DNA from: an uncultured Ruminococcus sp.
GTDB taxonomy: Bacteria > Bacillota > Clostridia > Oscillospirales > Acutalibacteraceae
Length of the DNA stretch: 64,000 nucleotides
Direction of reading: 5' to 3'
NCBI GenBank assembly: GCA_958403905.1
Contig: CATXZD010000003.1
Span: forward strand, 62,001 to 126,000
Shown: piece after piece, positions 62,221-64,000 of the stretch
Numbering within the stretch: the stretch's first letter is position 1
Layout: every line of letters starts with the position of its first letter
The notes under the pieces: model-generated
Databases searched by the model: none
What the model saw: only the letters and a program-made list of their open reading frames with translations
Told to the model about the DNA's origin: nothing
Position numbers and translations under genes: made by a program

Positions 62221-62243
62221 ACAATTGCCGACAGTGTCGGCAA
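62221..62243. repeat. Perfect 10-bp inverted repeat
   Basis: AATTGCCGAC, loop AGT, GTCGGCAATT, immediately after the CAATATTG hairpin. Confidence 0.8.
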
Positions 62244-62338
62244 TTTCTACAATATTAAAATGCGTATTGTTTAAACAAGCATAAATATAGCTTTTAAGTT
62301 GTAATTCTCTTTTTTGCTGATAATTACTTGATTTTTAG

Positions 62339-62358
62339 CAATATTGAATTCAATATTG
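62339..62358. repeat. Perfect 20-bp palindrome
   Basis: CAATATTGAATTCAATATTG, made of two copies of the CAATATTG octamer around a shared AATT. It lies 43 bases past the stop of the initiator-like gene. Confidence 0.85.
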
Positions 62359-62401
62359 AATTTTTCAACTGCTTAAAATTTGACAAAAAAATATATTTGG
62401 T

Positions 62402-63649
62402 CTATAAATTGAAGTTGTAAATTTCGTCCCACAGCAGGGATTTCATATACTCCGTCGGACGTCGTATGTCGTACTTTTCACAGCAAAGGTCGTAGTGCCA
62501 GATAGTCTGACATATGAGGTCACGCAGTGAAAGTCCGTCTGTATCATCGGTTATGCAGTCGTTAAGATAATCGAACAAGTCAGTTGTTCTGACAAACCGC
62601 TTGCCGTATAGGCTGTGTTCCTTTACGCAAAGCATTTCAACAAGCGCTTTAACCGTTCTGCAATACTTTTTTGCAAAGTTATCTTTGCAGACTGAATAAT
62701 CTTCAAACCTTGTGAGCTGATAAATCATTTGTCTTATCTCTTCTTCGTTTTGAGTGTAGGGAATATAGCTTACTTCAAGATTAGATGAAGATATATTATT
62801 ACTACTGTTAATACTGGTAATGTTATTATTGTCGCAATTTTCAGGACACGGTAATGTCTCAAATTTACGGACACGGTCGTTATTTGTATTGTCCCAATTT
62901 TCAGGACACGGTGTATCTTCAGTATTCATCGGCTTTCCTTTATTGTCGCAGTTTTCAGGACACGGTGTATTAACAACAGGGTTACTGTTGAGAATATAAT
63001 CGTTGACGGTAAATCTCCCGTTTTTAGTATGCCGTTGCTTTACGGTAATGTAGTTGTATTCAATGAGTTGGTTAAGCGCTTTGTAATAAGAGTCTTTGGA
63101 AAGTCCGAGATATACGCAGATTGTTTTGCGGTGGGGAAAGGCTCTGCATCCTGCTTGTACAAGGCTGTAGAAAAATGCAATAAGACCTTTTGATTTAACG
63201 TCGAGTCTGTTGTCGCACATAATGAGCTTTGGTACAAAACCGAAGCCCTTTGCGTTGATTCCGTCAAGTGATAACAGGCTTTCTGATTTGTCACTATCAA
63301 TTGTGCACTTCACCTTTTTGGGATTATTGCATACAGTGTAAACGTTCTTATTTTTAAAGCCCTTTGCTTTTGAAACTTTTATGTAGCCGTTTTTTACTAA
63401 TGGATTAAAATGCTTATAAAACGTGTTTTTAGACATTTTTAAATCAGCAAGGATAGTTTCCCTTTTTGGAAAAATCGTTCGTCCTGCGCCCGTGTAGGAT
63501 ACGAAATAAGCATAGATAGCCTTGCTCTGAACAGAAAGGTCACGGTCAAACATAACGGCTTGAGAGATTATGCCGTAACCTTTGGCGTTGACGCCCTCAA
63601 CTTCAAGTATGTATTCAATTTTGTTTTTGATGTCTTTGTTTTTATCCAT
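62402..63649 (-). CDS. Replication-initiator-like protein with duplicated winged-helix domain
   Basis: 415 residues. Two tandem winged-helix units, residues 19-92 (GVNAKGYGII to NGYIKV) and 130-203 (GINAKGFGFV to YNYITV), share the pattern SK...FPKRETI/FPHRKTI...LSK..YY and are offset by 111 residues. A linker follows with three copies of PCPENxDN near 229-236, 247-254 and 267-274. The C-terminal ~100 residues match the DUF6017 end of initiator-like proteins of Firmicutes integrative elements (YDIRRPTEYMKSLLWDEIYNF). GGAGGAAATTTC precedes the ATG. It likely acts in element replication or regulation. Confidence 0.75.
   Translation of the reverse strand: MDKNKDIKNKIEYILEVEGVNAKGYGIISQAVMFDRDLSVQSKAIYAYFVSYTGAGRTIFPKRETILADLKMSKNTFYKHFNPLVKNGYIKVSKAKGFKNKNVYTVCNNPKKVKCTIDSDKSESLLSLDGINAKGFGFVPKLIMCDNRLDVKSKGLIAFFYSLVQAGCRAFPHRKTICVYLGLSKDSYYKALNQLIEYNYITVKQRHTKNGRFTVNDYILNSNPVVNTPCPENCDNKGKPMNTEDTPCPENWDNTNNDRVRKFETLPCPENCDNNNITSINSSNNISSSNLEVSYIPYTQNEEEIRQMIYQLTRFEDYSVCKDNFAKKYCRTVKALVEMLCVKEHSLYGKRFVRTTDLFDYLNDCITDDTDGLSLRDLICQTIWHYDLCCEKYDIRRPTEYMKSLLWDEIYNFNL
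62831..62966. repeat. Three in-frame copies of a 22-nt coding repeat
   Basis: Copies at 62831-62852, 62892-62913 and 62945-62966 differ at one or two bases; each encodes PCPENxDN in the linker of the initiator-like protein. The shared core is TTTTCAGGACACGG. Confidence 0.85.
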
Positions 63650-63687
63650 AATGAAATTTCCTCCTGAATTTCGTTTAAGCTCTGATA

Positions 63688-63755
63688 CAAGCTTTTTTAT
63701 TTTCTCTCTAAATAGCGAGAAAATAAAAAAGCTTGCATAAAAATATGCAAGCTTT
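63688..63755 (-). terminator. Overlapping terminator and anti-structure before the initiator gene
   Basis: On the minus strand a 12-bp perfect hairpin (AAAGCTTGCATA with TATGCAAGCTTT, 63728-63755) is followed by TTTATTTTCTC, a terminator for the upstream gene. That T-rich tail is itself the first arm of a 19-bp perfect inverted repeat (63688-63706 with 63717-63735). The two structures share 63728-63735 and exclude each other. Confidence 0.75.
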
Positions 63756-63777
63756 GAAAAAGTGATTTTAAATTTTA

Positions 63778-63993
63778 TCAGATATATTCATCTGAAACGG
63801 ATTGCCTTGACTGTTCTGTACTTATGGTTGAGACTGCATTATGATATTCTCTGCGAATTGCGTTCATAAGTGAATTTCTGTCTGCATAATCTACAACTCT
63901 TGAGGCTTTGGATTCAATTCTGTACGGATGTTCCTTGTCAATTTTGATATTCCACATCTCCATTTTAGGCAGTTTTGTTTTTGTGGGATTCAT
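63778..63993 (-). CDS. Small protein of unknown function, possibly partial
   Basis: 71 residues from ATG 63993, but the frame stays open to the window edge (Thr-Gly before the Met), so the true start may be outside. Charged, no membrane segment; a LMNAIRREYHN stretch and a Ser-rich C-terminus are visible. No family recognised. It precedes the initiator-like gene on the same strand and ends at an intrinsic terminator. Confidence 0.5.
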   Translation of the reverse strand: MNPTKTKLPKMEMWNIKIDKEHPYRIESKASRVVDYADRNSLMNAIRREYHNAVSTISTEQSRQSVSDEYI

Positions 63994-64000
63994 ACCGGTT

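Larger units (their letters stand above)
61885..62401. other. Non-coding region rich in inverted repeats
   Basis: No credible ORF in about 515 bases between the antitoxin and the replication-initiator-like gene. It holds palindrome i, a terminator-like hairpin, and several perfect inverted repeats built on CAATATTG or TTGCCGAC, listed separately. An ATCAAGC/GCTTGAT pair lies near 62088-62112. The density of symmetrical AT-rich sites suggests an origin or a termination region of a mobile element. Confidence 0.45.

Overview
The window is low-GC Gram-positive chromosome. Purine-rich Shine-Dalgarno sites, TTG and GTG starts, the gdpP-rplI-dnaB-tilS-ftsH order, a dockerin protein and a tandem CBM21-type starch-binding protein together suggest a gut Ruminococcus-like member of the Oscillospiraceae. 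The species is an inference; no rRNA gene is present to settle it.

Bases 1-18525 mix accessory genes and small operons: the end of queH, a DUF2975/HTH pair with a lipoprotein, a heterodimeric ABC exporter, a secreted papain-like protein with a lipoprotein, a dockerin protein, the lower-glycolysis operon pgk-tpiA-gpmI (minus strand), trmL, a candidate secreted toxin with its immunity gene, and a copper operon csoR-copA whose copA carries a CopZ-like domain behind its own ribosome binding site. At 8207-8500 lies a decayed fragment joining the last codons of gpmI to the start of an ABC exporter gene. It looks like the junction of an old tandem duplication.

Bases 18600-50960 are mostly housekeeping. 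On the minus strand are rnhA-iscS-iscU and glyS. On the plus strand are rnj, gdpP, rplI, dnaB, tilS, ftsH and uvrA; an orphan phage lysis cassette (XhlA-like, holin, amidase); an MFS transporter; ruvCAB; glmM; a methyltransferase; the ECF transporter core ecfA1-ecfA2-ecfT with truA; and DUF5711, cvpA, pgsA and clpE. A tRNA-Gly(UCC) with a consensus promoter ends this block.

From the tRNA to the right edge is an accessory island. It opens with about 260 bases of unexplained GC-richer non-coding sequence and a candidate ~180-nt RNA gene on the minus strand (consensus promoter plus terminator). Very AT-rich genes follow: a zinc-ribbon protein, membrane proteins, a SIR2-STAND-like NTPase of the kind found in anti-phage systems, a starch-binding protein, and a membrane-anchored P-loop NTPase with a DQFED motif. 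Then come ssb, a higBA-type toxin-antitoxin pair and a replication-initiator-like protein typical of Firmicutes mobile elements.

The most unusual signal is a 23-nt odd-length palindrome (11-nt perfect arms around one C or G) present in nine intact or decayed copies between 51624 and 62003. The copies sit only in intergenic DNA and bracket the modules: zinc-ribbon/membrane pair, small membrane protein, SIR2-STAND and CBM21 segment, membrane NTPase, ssb, toxin-antitoxin. I saw no copy in the first 51 kb. This looks like a cassette-boundary or mobile palindrome family that I cannot match to a named system.
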